Of a stretch of DNA of 35,318 nucleotides, positions 23,262-32,277 are shown in pieces. The first letter of the stretch is position 1. Every line of letters starts with the position of its first letter. Both the position numbers and the translations under genes were made by a program. Under the pieces are notes generated by a model that saw only the letters and a program-made list of their open reading frames with translations, was not told the DNA's origin and made no database searches. Source of the stretch: Bacillus sp. 491mf (lineage in GTDB: Bacteria; Bacillota; Bacilli; Bacillales; Bacillaceae_G); NCBI RefSeq assembly GCF_900112415.1, contig NZ_FOLV01000038.1, positions 1 to 35,318 of the forward strand, given 5' to 3'.

Positions 23262-24980
23262 TTAATCTTCCATCGTAGACAAGTCACCTGTTGGTAAGTT
23301 TAACTCCCATGCCTTTAATACACGGCGCATAATTTTACCGCTTCTCGTTTTCGGTAATTTATCTCGGAATTCAATTTGTCTCGGCGCTGCATGAGCAGCT
23401 AGTCCTTTTTTCACAAATTGACGAATATCTTCTTTTAATTCTTCAGATGGTTCATAACCTGCGCGCAGTGCGATGAACGCTTTAATAATTTCTCCGCGTA
23501 CAGGGTCTGGAATTCCAATAACACCAGCTTCTGCAACAGCTGTATGTTCAATTAATTTACTTTCTACTTCAAACGGACCAACACGTTCACCAGACGTCAT
23601 TATAACATCGTCAATACGCCCTTGGAACCAAAAGTATCCATCTTCATCCATATATGCAGAGTCACCTGACACATACCAGTCTCCTGGCATAAAATAAGAC
23701 TCATATTTTTGCGTGTTATTCCAAACCGCACGCATCATTGCCGGCCAGCCTTTTCCGATTGCTAAGTTCCCCATCGTGTATGGCGGTACTTCATTCCCTT
23801 CATTATCAACGATCGCTGCCTTCACACCTGGAATTGGTTTTCCCATTGATCCCGGACGAATTTCCATACAAGGATAGTTACAAATAACTTGTCCACCTGT
23901 TTCCGTCATCCACCACGTATCATGAATGCGAAGATGGAACACTTTCATCGCCCAGCGAATTACTTCTGGGTTTAATGGTTCCCCAACACTCAAAATATGA
24001 CGAAGATCTGATAAATCATATTTCTTCAGCGTATCTTCACCAGCACCCATTAACATGCGAAATGCTGTTGGAGCACTATACCATACGGTGACACCGTAAT
24101 CTTGAAGCGTTTCATACCAAGCGTCAGGGCTAAAGCGCCCTCCTAACACGACGTTAGAAGCTCCGACTAACCAAGGTGCAAAAATACCATATGCTGTTCC
24201 AGTTACCCAGCCTGGATCTGCTGTGCACCAATATACATCATCTTCTTTTAAATCCAGCACCCATTTCGCTGTTTGATAATGCTGCACCATTGCATTTTGA
24301 ACATGCAGCACCCCTTTTGGTTTCCCTGTTGAACCAGATGTATAATGTAAAATGAGGCCATCTTCTCTTCCAAGCCATTCAATTTTTAGCTTACTAGAAG
24401 CTTGTTCAAAAAGCGGATTAAATGCGACAATTTTACCGCCATCTTCTACACCTTCTCCAACAACAAATACCGTTTTTAATGCCGGTAAATCATTAAATGG
24501 TATACGTTCTAACAATTCCGGTGTTGTCACAAGCACCTTTGCTTCACTATCCACTAAGCGGTCACATACAGCCGCTTCCATGAAAGCTTCAAATAATGGA
24601 CCAACGATTGCTCCAAGCTTTATTGCACCTAGTAAAGTAAAATACAATTCCGGTGAACGAGGCATAAAAATAAAGACGCGGTCGCCTTTTTCGACATCCC
24701 CATAATTTTTCAAGACATTTCCTGCTTTATTCGACAGTTCTTTCATTTCTTTAAACGTATATTTCTCTTTTCTCGCACCATCTTGATAATATAATGCTAC
24801 TTTATTTTTTCGGTGGGATTTGGCATGTCGATCAATAGTCTCATAAGCCATATTTACTCGCCCAGTTTCATGCCAAGAAAAATTTTGATTAACTTCTTCC
24901 CAATTAAAATTTTGATATGCTTCATCGTAATTTAATAAATTATTTTCCCCTTGAATAACTGGAAGTGTTTCTACTTTCAT
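23262..24980 (-). CDS. acsA: Acetyl-CoA synthetase
   Basis: A 572-residue AMP-forming ligase that makes acetyl-CoA from acetate, ATP and CoA, allowing growth on acetate after overflow metabolism. ATP loop YTSGSTGKPKG, the WWMTETGG signature, SGDSAYMDEDGYFWFQGRIDD, and the catalytic lysine K549 in KTRSGKIMRR. Position 549 is also the lysine of the B. subtilis enzyme that AcuA acetylates to switch it off. Divergent from acuABC, which encodes the acetylation machinery, exactly as in B. subtilis. Promoter and CodY-like boxes lie in the shared region; the cre known from B. subtilis was not found here. Confidence 0.96.
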   Translation of the reverse strand: MKVETLPVIQGENNLLNYDEAYQNFNWEEVNQNFSWHETGRVNMAYETIDRHAKSHRKNKVALYYQDGARKEKYTFKEMKELSNKAGNVLKNYGDVEKGDRVFIFMPRSPELYFTLLGAIKLGAIVGPLFEAFMEAAVCDRLVDSEAKVLVTTPELLERIPFNDLPALKTVFVVGEGVEDGGKIVAFNPLFEQASSKLKIEWLGREDGLILHYTSGSTGKPKGVLHVQNAMVQHYQTAKWVLDLKEDDVYWCTADPGWVTGTAYGIFAPWLVGASNVVLGGRFSPDAWYETLQDYGVTVWYSAPTAFRMLMGAGEDTLKKYDLSDLRHILSVGEPLNPEVIRWAMKVFHLRIHDTWWMTETGGQVICNYPCMEIRPGSMGKPIPGVKAAIVDNEGNEVPPYTMGNLAIGKGWPAMMRAVWNNTQKYESYFMPGDWYVSGDSAYMDEDGYFWFQGRIDDVIMTSGERVGPFEVESKLIEHTAVAEAGVIGIPDPVRGEIIKAFIALRAGYEPSEELKEDIRQFVKKGLAAHAAPRQIEFRDKLPKTRSGKIMRRVLKAWELNLPTGDLSTMED

Positions 24981-25018
24981 TCTTTACATCCCCCTTCTAT
25001 CTATGTACATATAAGTCT

Positions 25019-25047
25019 ATTATAAATATATTTTTTATAATTTTCAG
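25019..25047 (-). promoter_or_regulatory. Candidate sigma-A promoter of acsA
   Basis: On the minus strand CTGAAA (25042-25047), 17 bases, TATAAT (25019-25024), about 40 bases before the acsA start. The -35 is 4/6, the -10 perfect. Confidence 0.6.
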
Positions 25048-25072
25048 TATTTTTTAAGATTTTCAGACAAAT
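25039..25072. promoter_or_regulatory. Two tandem CodY-like boxes in the acsA-acuA intergenic region
   Basis: AATTTTCAGTATTTT (25039-25053) and GATTTTCAGACAAAT (25058-25072) each match the CodY consensus at 12 of 15 positions, spaced 19 bases apart. The first covers the proposed acsA -35. In an AT-rich region such matches can be chance, but the tandem placement over a promoter element supports them. Confidence 0.45.
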
Positions 25073-25168
25073 TTTTACTGACAAATTTCGATTCACATCG
25101 CATACTGAGTACAGTAGTATAAAAATAGATAGTAGATTCACAAAGCTTTGAAGGTGGTGAGCCTAAAA

Positions 25169-25801
25169 TTGATTCATAGTAAAGTGTACAATGCAAGAAA
25201 TTTAAAAACACCAAAAGGAACTTTAATTATTGAAGGCCCTGTCAAAACGCATAATTTAGAAACGTATGAGTTTCATCCTGATTTAATTGCCTTTCGACCT
25301 GCGGCTCAGCAATATAAAGCAATTGTCGAGATTTCTAAATTACCGGAAGCTCGGATTATTATTGCTCGTCATGAACATACAATTGTTGGCTATGTAACGT
25401 ACTTATATCCAGACCCTCTTGAACGATGGTCTGAAGGAAAAATGAACAATTTAATTGAGCTTGGCGCCATTGAAGTTGTTCCTGATTTTCGCGGCTGCGC
25501 TGTTGGAAAGAACTTATTAGAAGTTTCTATGATGGATGACCATATGGAAGACTACATTATTTTAACAACTGAATATTATTGGCACTGGGATTTAAAACAA
25601 ACTGGACTCAATGTCTGGGAATATCGAAAAGTAATGGAGAAGATGATGAATGCTGGTGGACTGGAATGGATGGCAACAGATGACCCTGAAATTTGCTCGC
25701 ACCCCGCAAACTGCTTAATGGTTCGCATCGGAAAACGAGTTGATACATCATCCATTCAACAATTTGACCGCTTACGCTTCAAAAATCGTTTCATGTACTA
25801 A
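25169..25801 (+). CDS. acuA: Protein acetyltransferase AcuA (inactivates AcsA)
   Basis: A 210-residue GNAT-fold enzyme that acetylates the catalytic lysine of acetyl-CoA synthetase using acetyl-CoA, turning the synthetase off. Acceptor-binding and acetyl-CoA motifs are visible: ELGAIEVVPDFRGCAVGKNL (the R-x-x-A-x-G-K-type loop), YLYPDPLERWSEG, and TTEYYWHWDLK. The start is set at the TTG at 25169: AAGGTGGTGA lies eight bases upstream and the length then equals the B. subtilis protein. A frame beginning at 25148 would include this ribosome binding site. First gene of acuABC. Confidence 0.93.
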   Translation: MIHSKVYNARNLKTPKGTLIIEGPVKTHNLETYEFHPDLIAFRPAAQQYKAIVEISKLPEARIIIARHEHTIVGYVTYLYPDPLERWSEGKMNNLIELGAIEVVPDFRGCAVGKNLLEVSMMDDHMEDYIILTTEYYWHWDLKQTGLNVWEYRKVMEKMMNAGGLEWMATDDPEICSHPANCLMVRIGKRVDTSSIQQFDRLRFKNRFMY

Positions 25802-25817
25802 AAAGGGGGATTACATC

Positions 25818-26462
25818 ATGATCGTTGAAGAAATCATGAATCCAAATGTAACAACGCTGCGCCCAACCGACACGATTGAAACAGCTTTAAGAACATTAGC
25901 AGCACATAGTATTCGGCACATTCCAGTTGTAAATGAACAATATGAAGTTGTCGGCATTATTTCCGACCGTGACGTTCGCGATGCAAGCCCGTCCATTCTT
26001 GATGAACACGTTTCAAAAGATTCTCTTAAAGAGCCGATTGAACGTATTATGAAGTATCCCGTTATGACATGTCATCCACTTGATTTCGTTGAAGAAATTG
26101 GCACATTATTTTTTGAAAATAAAATTGGCTGCCTTCCTGTTACAAAGGGCGGTAGACTTGTCGGCATTATTTCGGAATCAACAGTATTGTATACACTTGT
26201 CAAACTAACAGGGGCTCATCAGCCAAGTTCACAAGTTGAAATTCAAGTAAAAAATGAACCTGGTATTCTCGGAAAAGTTGTTGCTGTTTTCAGTGAACTA
26301 AAAATTAACATTGTGAGCGTTCTCGTCTATCCAGCAAAAGAAGAGAGCGACAAAGTTCTCGTTTTCCGCATTCAAACAATGAATCCTCTTAAAGCAATTG
26401 AAGAACTAGAACAAAAAGGCTACCATGTTTTATGGCCAAATATTGCGGGGATGGGAACATGA
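25818..26462 (+). CDS. acuB: AcuB, CBS-pair plus ACT-domain protein
   Basis: A 214-residue cytoplasmic protein. Two CBS domains (about 1-60 and 75-130) begin with IMNPNVTTLRPTDTIETALR and IMKYPVMTCHPLDFVEEIG. A C-terminal ACT-like domain follows (about 140-214: VEIQVKNEPGILGKVVAVFS). CBS pairs bind adenine nucleotides, so AcuB may sense energy state and adjust AcuA or AcuC, but its biochemical role is not settled. The ATG at 25818 follows AAAGGGGG. The stop overlaps the acuC start by four bases (ATGA), showing translational coupling. Confidence 0.93.
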   Translation: MIVEEIMNPNVTTLRPTDTIETALRTLAAHSIRHIPVVNEQYEVVGIISDRDVRDASPSILDEHVSKDSLKEPIERIMKYPVMTCHPLDFVEEIGTLFFENKIGCLPVTKGGRLVGIISESTVLYTLVKLTGAHQPSSQVEIQVKNEPGILGKVVAVFSELKINIVSVLVYPAKEESDKVLVFRIQTMNPLKAIEELEQKGYHVLWPNIAGMGT

Positions 26463-27625
26463 AAAATGTATTCATTTACTCAGAGGATTATCAGGGCTAT
26501 TCCTTTAGTCCTGATCATCCTTTTAATCAGCTTCGCGTAAAGCTAACGTTTGATTTACTGCAAAAAGGCGGATTCATCCATCCTTCACAGATTATTCCTC
26601 CACGAATGGCAACAGATGAAGAAATTGCTCTCATTCATACAGAAGAGTACATAAATGCGGTAAAACGTGCTGGAGAAGGAACAATAGAACGATCACTTGC
26701 AATGTCATATGGTCTTGGAACAGAAGATACACCGATATTTCCAAACATGCATGAAGCGAGCGCCCTTCTTGTTGGCGGCACCTTAACTGCGGTCGATACC
26801 ATTCTTGAAGGAAAAGCAGAGCATGCTCTCAATCTCGGCGGCGGATTACATCACGGCTTTCGCGGGAAAGCCTCTGGATTTTGTATTTATAATGACAGCT
26901 CGATTGCTATTAAGTATATACAAAAAAAATACGGTCTTCGTGTTTTGTACATCGATACAGATGCTCATCACGGTGATGGTGTGCAATGGTCCTTTTACGA
27001 TGACCCTAACGTCTGCACAATTTCATTGCATGAAACAGGCCGTTACTTATTTCCTGGCACAGGGGCTGTCAATGAGCGTGGGCAAGGGAGTGGATATAGC
27101 TATTCTTTTAACGTTCCTCTCGATGCTTTTACAGAAGACGATTCATTTCTTCATGCATATCGTACCGTTATCAGGGAGGTCGCTGACTATTTCAAACCTG
27201 ATATTATTTTAACGCAAAACGGAGCTGATGCTCATTATTACGATCCTCTTACACATCTTTGTTCAACGATACAAATTTACCGAGAAATTCCGAAACTCGC
27301 TCATGAAATTGCTCACGAATACTGCAATGGCCGCTGGATTGCAGTCGGCGGTGGTGGTTATGATATATGGCGCGTCGTTCCGAGAGCTTGGGCGCTCATT
27401 TGGCTTGAAATGAACAACATCCAAAACATCTCAGGTTATCTTCCCCCAGAATGGATTGAAGCTTGGAAAGGACAAGCACCTACTGATCTCCCCCTTACAT
27501 GGGAAGATCCTAACAACATGTATAACCCTATCCCTCGAAAACAAGAAATTGAAGAGAAAAATGAATTAACTGTAGCAAAATGCCTTGAGATAATTCGGAA
27601 TAATATGAAAAAAGTTTTGTATTAA
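26459..27625 (+). CDS. acuC: AcuC, class I histone deacetylase-like protein deacetylase
   Basis: A 388-residue zinc-dependent deacetylase that removes the acetyl group from AcsA and so reactivates it, opposing AcuA. The HDAC active-site motifs are complete: the paired histidines in GLHHGFRGKASGFCIYND, the zinc ligands in YIDTDAHHGDGVQ, TQNGADAHYYDPLTHL, and the catalytic tyrosine loop VGGGGYD. The start is the ATG overlapping the acuB stop; no separate ribosome binding site is needed. The motPS genes that follow in B. subtilis are not here. Confidence 0.95.
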   Translation: MKNVFIYSEDYQGYSFSPDHPFNQLRVKLTFDLLQKGGFIHPSQIIPPRMATDEEIALIHTEEYINAVKRAGEGTIERSLAMSYGLGTEDTPIFPNMHEASALLVGGTLTAVDTILEGKAEHALNLGGGLHHGFRGKASGFCIYNDSSIAIKYIQKKYGLRVLYIDTDAHHGDGVQWSFYDDPNVCTISLHETGRYLFPGTGAVNERGQGSGYSYSFNVPLDAFTEDDSFLHAYRTVIREVADYFKPDIILTQNGADAHYYDPLTHLCSTIQIYREIPKLAHEIAHEYCNGRWIAVGGGGYDIWRVVPRAWALIWLEMNNIQNISGYLPPEWIEAWKGQAPTDLPLTWEDPNNMYNPIPRKQEIEEKNELTVAKCLEIIRNNMKKVLY

Positions 27626-27643
27626 AAAAGCCTTTCTTTTTTA

Positions 27644-27727
27644 GGGGACAAGAGCACCTGGCCGCGCATAGGAGTGGTCAGGGCCTTTTTCTGCCACGTG
27701 CCATGTTTAAAACAAAGGGAGATATGC
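27644..27727 (+). repeat. 85-bp repeat family 2, copy C (leader of the hydrolase gene)
   Basis: Read on the plus strand: CTGGCCGCGCATAGGAGTGG, then TCAGGGCC, CTGCCACGTGCC and TTTAAAAC, ending in AAAGGGAGAT. It encodes in one frame EHLAAHRSGQGLF and LPRAMFKTKGDM, continuous with the hydrolase gene. Its last bases are the ribosome binding site of that gene. GCAC-c-TGGC can pair with GCCA-c-GTGC, giving a hairpin over the leader. Confidence 0.88.
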
Positions 27728-27729
27728 TT

Positions 27730-28587
27730 ATGTGGAAACAACAATTTATCCATACAGATCGCGGAATCTTTGAACTATTTACAAAGGGACACGGAGATCC
27801 GCTTTGTATTACACACCTTTACTCACAATTCAATGAGACGGGCGACTATTTTGCTGACAGCTTTACATCCTTACATAAAGTTATATTAATTAATTTAAAG
27901 GATGCAGGAAATTCAATAACTGCTTCTCAAGAAGATGAATTAAGTATGAAAGAAACAATTCAAGATTTAGAAGCTATTCGAGAAGCGCTGCACATTTCAT
28001 CGTGGCATTTTGCAGGGCATTCTACTGGCGGCATGGTTGGACTTATGTATGCGATAAACTATCCACAATCATTGTTATCGTTACTAGTAGTCGGCGCTGC
28101 TGCTAGTGACTATTCAAAAACGAAAGACTGCATTTATCATCCAGAGCATCCGCAATTTTCCTACATGCAACAGCTCATTGAAGATTTAAAGTTGCCGCAT
28201 CTTACGAAAGAAGAAAGAACTACTTTATCAACTGAGCGTACAAAGCTATCTTTACATCGTCCAAGCCAGTATGAAACATACTTCTCAAAACCAATTTATA
28301 AAACGATGGCCGCAAGCCGTATGAACTATTTTGCAAAGGAATTTCGCAGCTTTGATTTACGAGAACAACTTGCTAGCATAGCAACAAAAACGTTAATCAT
28401 TTGCGGAAAACATGATGTACAGTGCCCGGTTGCATATTCAGTACAAATACAGGAAGGAATAGCAAATTCCTCCTTCATTCCTTTTGAAGACAGCAATCAT
28501 TATCCATTTTTAGAAGAAGAAGCGAAATTTTCATCTATAATTACAGCATTTTATCATTCATTAACGGAAGGCAGTGAACATCTATAA
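27730..28587 (+). CDS. Alpha/beta hydrolase
   Basis: A 285-residue alpha/beta-hydrolase fold enzyme without signal peptide. Nucleophile elbow GHSTGG around residue 97, acidic residue in ICGKHDVQCPV, and the histidine in EDSNHYPFLEE make a complete triad. The substrate is unknown; the closest general relatives are esterases and peptidase-like hydrolases. The ATG at 27730 is preferred (AAAGGGAGAT eight bases upstream); a start at 27703 would add a peptide encoded by the repeat copy and has no ribosome binding site. The stop overlaps the next hydrolase gene by one base (TAATG), so the two are an operon. Confidence 0.88.
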   Translation: MWKQQFIHTDRGIFELFTKGHGDPLCITHLYSQFNETGDYFADSFTSLHKVILINLKDAGNSITASQEDELSMKETIQDLEAIREALHISSWHFAGHSTGGMVGLMYAINYPQSLLSLLVVGAAASDYSKTKDCIYHPEHPQFSYMQQLIEDLKLPHLTKEERTTLSTERTKLSLHRPSQYETYFSKPIYKTMAASRMNYFAKEFRSFDLREQLASIATKTLIICGKHDVQCPVAYSVQIQEGIANSSFIPFEDSNHYPFLEEEAKFSSIITAFYHSLTEGSEHL

Positions 28588-29468
28588 TGCTTCAAAATGG
28601 AACTATTTCCATAACAATGAATGGCATACCTCATTGGTGTAAAATTGCTGGTGCAGAACATCAGACAATCCCGATTGTCGTCGTTCACGGCGGGCCAGGA
28701 GGAAATCATTATACATTTGAACGAACAATTGGTCTAAAGCTAGAGGAATTTGCAACCGTCATGTATTATGAACAACGCGGGTGCGGGCGTTCTGATGCTC
28801 CTAAAAATGAAGAAGATTACTCGATCGCGATTTTAGTCGATGATCTAGAAAAACTAAGAGAGGCATTACAGATTCCGAAATTCCATCTACTTGGTTATTC
28901 TTTCGGCGGACAACTCAGCCTCGAATATGCGTTAGCTTATCCAAATCGAGTCGAAACTTTACTTCTACAAGCTCCTTCTTCCGGTGACTATAAACATTCG
29001 TATCATATTCAGCTTGCTGGATTTGAAAAAGTTGCTCATCAAGATATGAAACAACAAATTCAACATATTTTGCGACTCCCGATATCTTTAAAGGAAAAAT
29101 ACGATATGGTATGGAGTATTGTTGATACAAAAGCGGTCGATCGTTTACTTTTTCATGATGAACAATATGCAAAACATAATCGTTCACTTTGGAAAGAAAG
29201 CGGGCTAACGAATCCAGGTGTTATGGCGAAAGCTTTATTTCAATCTCCGCCTTCTATTCCCTTGAAAGAGCGTACATACGAAATTACTGTTCCTTCTCTT
29301 TTCCTCATTGGAAAGCACGATCGAAATACAGGAACGGAAATGGCAAAAGAGCTTGCAAAAAATATGCCGAATGTTTCCTTTGCATTCTTTGAACGTAGCG
29401 CTCATTTTCCAGATATTGAAGAAACAGAAACATATGCGATGACCGTTAAGAAATTTCTTAGTTTGTGA
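28587..29468 (+). CDS. Proline iminopeptidase-like alpha/beta hydrolase (S33 family)
   Basis: A 293-residue hydrolase. The oxyanion loop HGGPGG, the YYEQRGCGRSD strand and the nucleophile elbow GYSFGG are the hallmarks of prolyl iminopeptidases and close relatives. The acid lies in LIGKHDRNTG and the histidine in ERSAHFPDIEE. It may release N-terminal proline from peptides, but many S33 members have other substrates. Translationally coupled to the first hydrolase. No signal peptide, so cytoplasmic. Absent from this place in B. subtilis. Confidence 0.88.
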   Translation: MLQNGTISITMNGIPHWCKIAGAEHQTIPIVVVHGGPGGNHYTFERTIGLKLEEFATVMYYEQRGCGRSDAPKNEEDYSIAILVDDLEKLREALQIPKFHLLGYSFGGQLSLEYALAYPNRVETLLLQAPSSGDYKHSYHIQLAGFEKVAHQDMKQQIQHILRLPISLKEKYDMVWSIVDTKAVDRLLFHDEQYAKHNRSLWKESGLTNPGVMAKALFQSPPSIPLKERTYEITVPSLFLIGKHDRNTGTEMAKELAKNMPNVSFAFFERSAHFPDIEETETYAMTVKKFLSL

Positions 29469-29715
29469 AGAAATTCTAAATATACCTTTGAATCTAGCAA
29501 CTCAAAACTAGCTAAAAAAGTGGTTTTTATGTTTGGCTTTCAATTTGTATTTATATATCTTTTTTAGAAACTAATAACAGAAAAGGAAAACGCGTTCAGT
29601 TTTCTGAATTTATTTTCATTCTCTTCTACCCTTTATTTCTATCAAAACTTTGTATAGAATATGTTGATAGGAATTATAAATTTCATAGTGAATCGTGGAA
29701 AGGGTGGAATTATAC

Positions 29716-30114
29716 ATGTGGAATGAGTTTAAAAAGTTCGCTTTAAAAGGAAACGTTATGGACTTAGCTGTCGGGGTTGTAATTGGCGGCGCGTTTGGTA
29801 AAATTGTTTCTTCATTAGTAAGTGATGTTATCATGCCACTACTGGGATTACTACTTGGTGGAATAAACTTCACAGGACTTTCCTTTACTTATGGAAAGGC
29901 TGTTGTAAAATACGGTGCATTCATTCAAACGATCGTTGACTTCTTCATCATCGCATTCTCTATCTTCTTATTTATTAAACTATTTAATAAGCTAACATTT
30001 AAAAAAGAAGAAGAAAAGAAAGAAGAAGTACCAGCACCAACAAAAGAAGAAGTACTTCTTACAGAAATTCGCGATTTATTGAAACAACAAAACACATCAA
30101 AAGATAATGCATAA
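29716..30114 (+). CDS. mscL: Large-conductance mechanosensitive channel MscL
   Basis: A 132-residue pentameric membrane channel that opens under high membrane tension and rescues cells from osmotic downshock. The N-terminal amphipathic helix ([20 protein letters not shown]) runs into TM1 ([20 protein letters not shown]). TM2 is [20 protein letters not shown], followed by the charged cytoplasmic helix ([21 protein letters not shown]). Length is typical. The ATG at 29716 follows AAAGGGTGG; the longer frame to 29695 lacks support. Own terminator downstream. Confidence 0.95.
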   Translation: MWNEFKKFALKGNVMDLAVGVVIGGAFGKIVSSLVSDVIMPLLGLLLGGINFTGLSFTYGKAVVKYGAFIQTIVDFFIIAFSIFLFIKLFNKLTFKKEEEKKEEVPAPTKEEVLLTEIRDLLKQQNTSKDNA

Positions 30115-30122
30115 ATAGATAA

Positions 30123-30158
30123 AGAGAGCAGGTTTTGTAAGCCTACTCTCTTTTTTTA
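30123..30158 (+). terminator. Terminator of mscL
   Basis: AGAGAG.AGG pairs with CCT.CTCTCT, followed by seven T. It also faces the convergent small membrane protein gene. Confidence 0.85.
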
Positions 30159-30428
30159 TAATGTTTCTGAGTTTGTATGAATAAACAAAATAATTCCTGC
30201 TACAAGTAAAATAATGACAGCGCTTACAAGGAATGTGGTAGAAAAAAATATAAATTTCTCATGTACTTGTTCTCCAGCGCTCTCTAAAAAAATGGAAGTA
30301 ACGTATGTGATTAGGGCTATTCCTGCCAAAGCACTACCAGGAATAAATCGTCTCATACCACTCTGTTTTAATGTCATATAAGCAAATAGAGCCGTAACGC
30401 AAAGTGTAATTCCCCAAAGAATGATCAT
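30156..30428 (-). CDS. Small integral membrane protein of unknown function
   Basis: A 90-residue protein with three predicted membrane helices (residues about 2-20, 31-48 and 63-84) and almost no soluble part. The short loops are basic (KQSGMRR) and acidic (ESAGEQVHEK). The ribosome binding site AGGGGGGAGA is strong, so it is probably a real gene. No family recognised. It converges on mscL and shares the intergenic terminator. Confidence 0.75.
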   Translation of the reverse strand: MIILWGITLCVTALFAYMTLKQSGMRRFIPGSALAGIALITYVTSIFLESAGEQVHEKFIFFSTTFLVSAVIILLVAGIILFIHTNSETL

Positions 30429-30579
30429 TTCATCTCCCCCCTCACATAGCCTTTAGTATCATTATACTAGAAATAGTGATAAAGCGAAATTTCCATTAGA
30501 GAAACAGTTTAATTTCAAAAGGAATTTTCATAAAAAAAACAGAAATGTGTAAAGAAAAAGTAATGGGAGCTGAAACAAT

Positions 30580-31170
30580 TTGAACGACTTATTCACAATC
30601 GACTGCGGAGAAATATTGCTGCGAGAATATAGGATTGACGATGCTGATGCTATATACGAACTTACCTCACAACCTGAAGTTTATGAGTTTTTACCAGATT
30701 TCAAGACAACAAGGGAACAGCGTTTAGATTGGGTAACAAATTATGAAATTCCATCAAATAAGGCGTTTTTAGCAGCGGTACCTAATATCGATAAGCAAAC
30801 TTATTTGAGGTTAGCTATCATATTAAAAGAAACTGGTGAGTTTATCGGATTTTGTATGACTGGAATAAAAGAAGAGTTACCTGCTCCTAACCGCGAGATT
30901 GCCTATGCTATTTCAAAACATTATAGGAATAGAGGATATACGACAAAAGCAGTAAAAGGGGTGATCAATTATTTGTTTAAAAAAACGAATATCGAGCTTC
31001 TAAATGCCATTGCTCTAACACAAAACGTAAGTTCAAATAGAGTGATTCAAAAAAGCGGATTTACAGTTGTAGAAGAAATTGAAATCAAAAATCAAAAGTA
31101 TAATCACTATACTCTTCATAAGAGTGAATGGCAAAGCAATGCAGAAGCACAAACGTTATCTGCAATTTAA
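30580..31170 (+). CDS. GNAT-family N-acetyltransferase (RimJ/RimL-like)
   Basis: A 196-residue protein of the Acetyltransf_3 type. The order fits: an opening strand ILLREYRIDDADAIYEL, LRLAIILKETGEFIGFC, and REIAYAISKHYRNRGYTTKA with the acetyl-CoA loop (R-N-R-G-Y-T-T). The closing signature is NVSSNRVIQKSGF. Such enzymes acetylate N-termini of proteins or small amines; the substrate here is unknown. The start is TTG with GGGAG ten bases upstream. It stands alone between two terminators. Confidence 0.85.
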   Translation: MNDLFTIDCGEILLREYRIDDADAIYELTSQPEVYEFLPDFKTTREQRLDWVTNYEIPSNKAFLAAVPNIDKQTYLRLAIILKETGEFIGFCMTGIKEELPAPNREIAYAISKHYRNRGYTTKAVKGVINYLFKKTNIELLNAIALTQNVSSNRVIQKSGFTVVEEIEIKNQKYNHYTLHKSEWQSNAEAQTLSAI

Positions 31171-31176
31171 TTTTTA

Positions 31177-31205
31177 TTATGGAGCTAATGAAATTAGCTC
31201 CATAA
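31177..31205 (+). terminator. Hairpin after the GNAT gene
   Basis: The 13-bp stem TTATGGAGCTAAT/ATTAGCTCCATAA has a three-base loop. There is no U-run after it, so it may act together with the next hairpin. Confidence 0.5.
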
Positions 31206-31206
31206 C

Positions 31207-31247
31207 AAAAAAGATGCTCAGAATGTAAAAATTCTGAGCATCTTTTT
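31207..31247. terminator. Bidirectional terminator between the GNAT gene and ccpA
   Basis: AAAAAGATGCTCAGAAT pairs with ATTCTGAGCATCTTTTT; T-runs flank the stem on both strands. Confidence 0.88.
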
Positions 31248-31278
31248 AAGCAGTTAGTGTATTTGCACAAGTTTCTTG

Positions 31279-32277
31279 TTACTTCGTTGACTTTCTAAAC
31301 TGAATGCGGTGCGGTAAAATAACTGTATGATCTTCTACCGTTTCTTTGTTCATGTATTTTGTTAATAGACGCATTGCAACCGCTCCGATGTCATACATTG
31401 GTTGTACAACTGTTGAAAGCTGAGGGCGTACCATAAGAGCAAGGCGCGTATTGTCAAAGCCAAGTACTTCTAAATCATTTGGTACGTTTAAACCTTTATC
31501 TTGCATTGCGTGAATTACACCTAGTGCCATTTCATCAGAAGATACGAATACCGCTGTTGGTTTTTCAGCAAGTTCCCATAGTTTGTCTAATGCTTCCATA
31601 CCAGAATCGTACGTGTAATCGCCATCCACAACAAGCTCTTCGTCGTATGCGATGCCTGCTTCTTCTAATGCTCGTTTGTAACCTTGTAATTTTTTTGCAC
31701 TGCCTGATTTATCAACGTAAGGACCAGATACGAAAGCAATTCTAGTATGACCTTTCTCTAAGAAATGTTTCATTGCATCGTATGCTGCTTGTGTGTAATC
31801 AATATTTACAGATGGTGTAATATTTTGCTCATCAAACGATGCTGCAAGTACGATTGGAACAGGAGATTTTTTAAATTCTTCTACGTGAGCATCGGTAATA
31901 TCTTCTCCCATAAATACGATACCATCTACTTGTTTCCCAAGCATTGTATTTAATAAATGGAACTCTTTCTCTTTATTTTGATCAGAGTTACTTAAAATAA
32001 TATTATATTTGTACATTGTTGCAATATCTTCAATACCGCGTGCAAGTTCTGCATAAAACGTGTTCGAGATATCTGGAATAATAACCCCAACTGTTGTTGT
32101 TTTCTTACTTGCTAATCCACGTGCTACTGCATTTGGACGGTAACCAAGACGCTCAATCGCCTCTAATACTTTCTTTCTTGTTGTTGGTTTTACATTTGGA
32201 TTGCCGTTCACAACACGTGATACTGTTGCCATTGAGACATTTGCTTCGCGCGCTACATCATATATTGTTACGTTCAT
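31279..32277 (-). CDS. ccpA: Catabolite control protein A
   Basis: A 332-residue LacI/GalR-family master regulator of carbon catabolite control. With HPr-Ser46-P it binds cre sites to repress or activate hundreds of genes. The N-terminal helix-turn-helix starts [20 protein letters not shown], the hinge helix contains ARGLASKKT, and the periplasmic-binding-protein-like core begins [20 protein letters not shown]. Length matches the family. The ATG at 32277 follows AAAGGAGTGTG. In B. subtilis ccpA lies directly after aroA; here a bcr1 copy and a strong terminator intervene, so ccpA probably relies on its own promoter. Confidence 0.96.
   Translation of the reverse strand: MNVTIYDVAREANVSMATVSRVVNGNPNVKPTTRKKVLEAIERLGYRPNAVARGLASKKTTTVGVIIPDISNTFYAELARGIEDIATMYKYNIILSNSDQNKEKEFHLLNTMLGKQVDGIVFMGEDITDAHVEEFKKSPVPIVLAASFDEQNITPSVNIDYTQAAYDAMKHFLEKGHTRIAFVSGPYVDKSGSAKKLQGYKRALEEAGIAYDEELVVDGDYTYDSGMEALDKLWELAEKPTAVFVSSDEMALGVIHAMQDKGLNVPNDLEVLGFDNTRLALMVRPQLSTVVQPMYDIGAVAMRLLTKYMNKETVEDHTVILPHRIQFRKSTK

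Noticed and set aside
29588-29602. GGAAAACGCGTTCAG upstream of mscL as a cre site
   Set aside because: Two mismatches at fixed positions and no supporting promoter arrangement.
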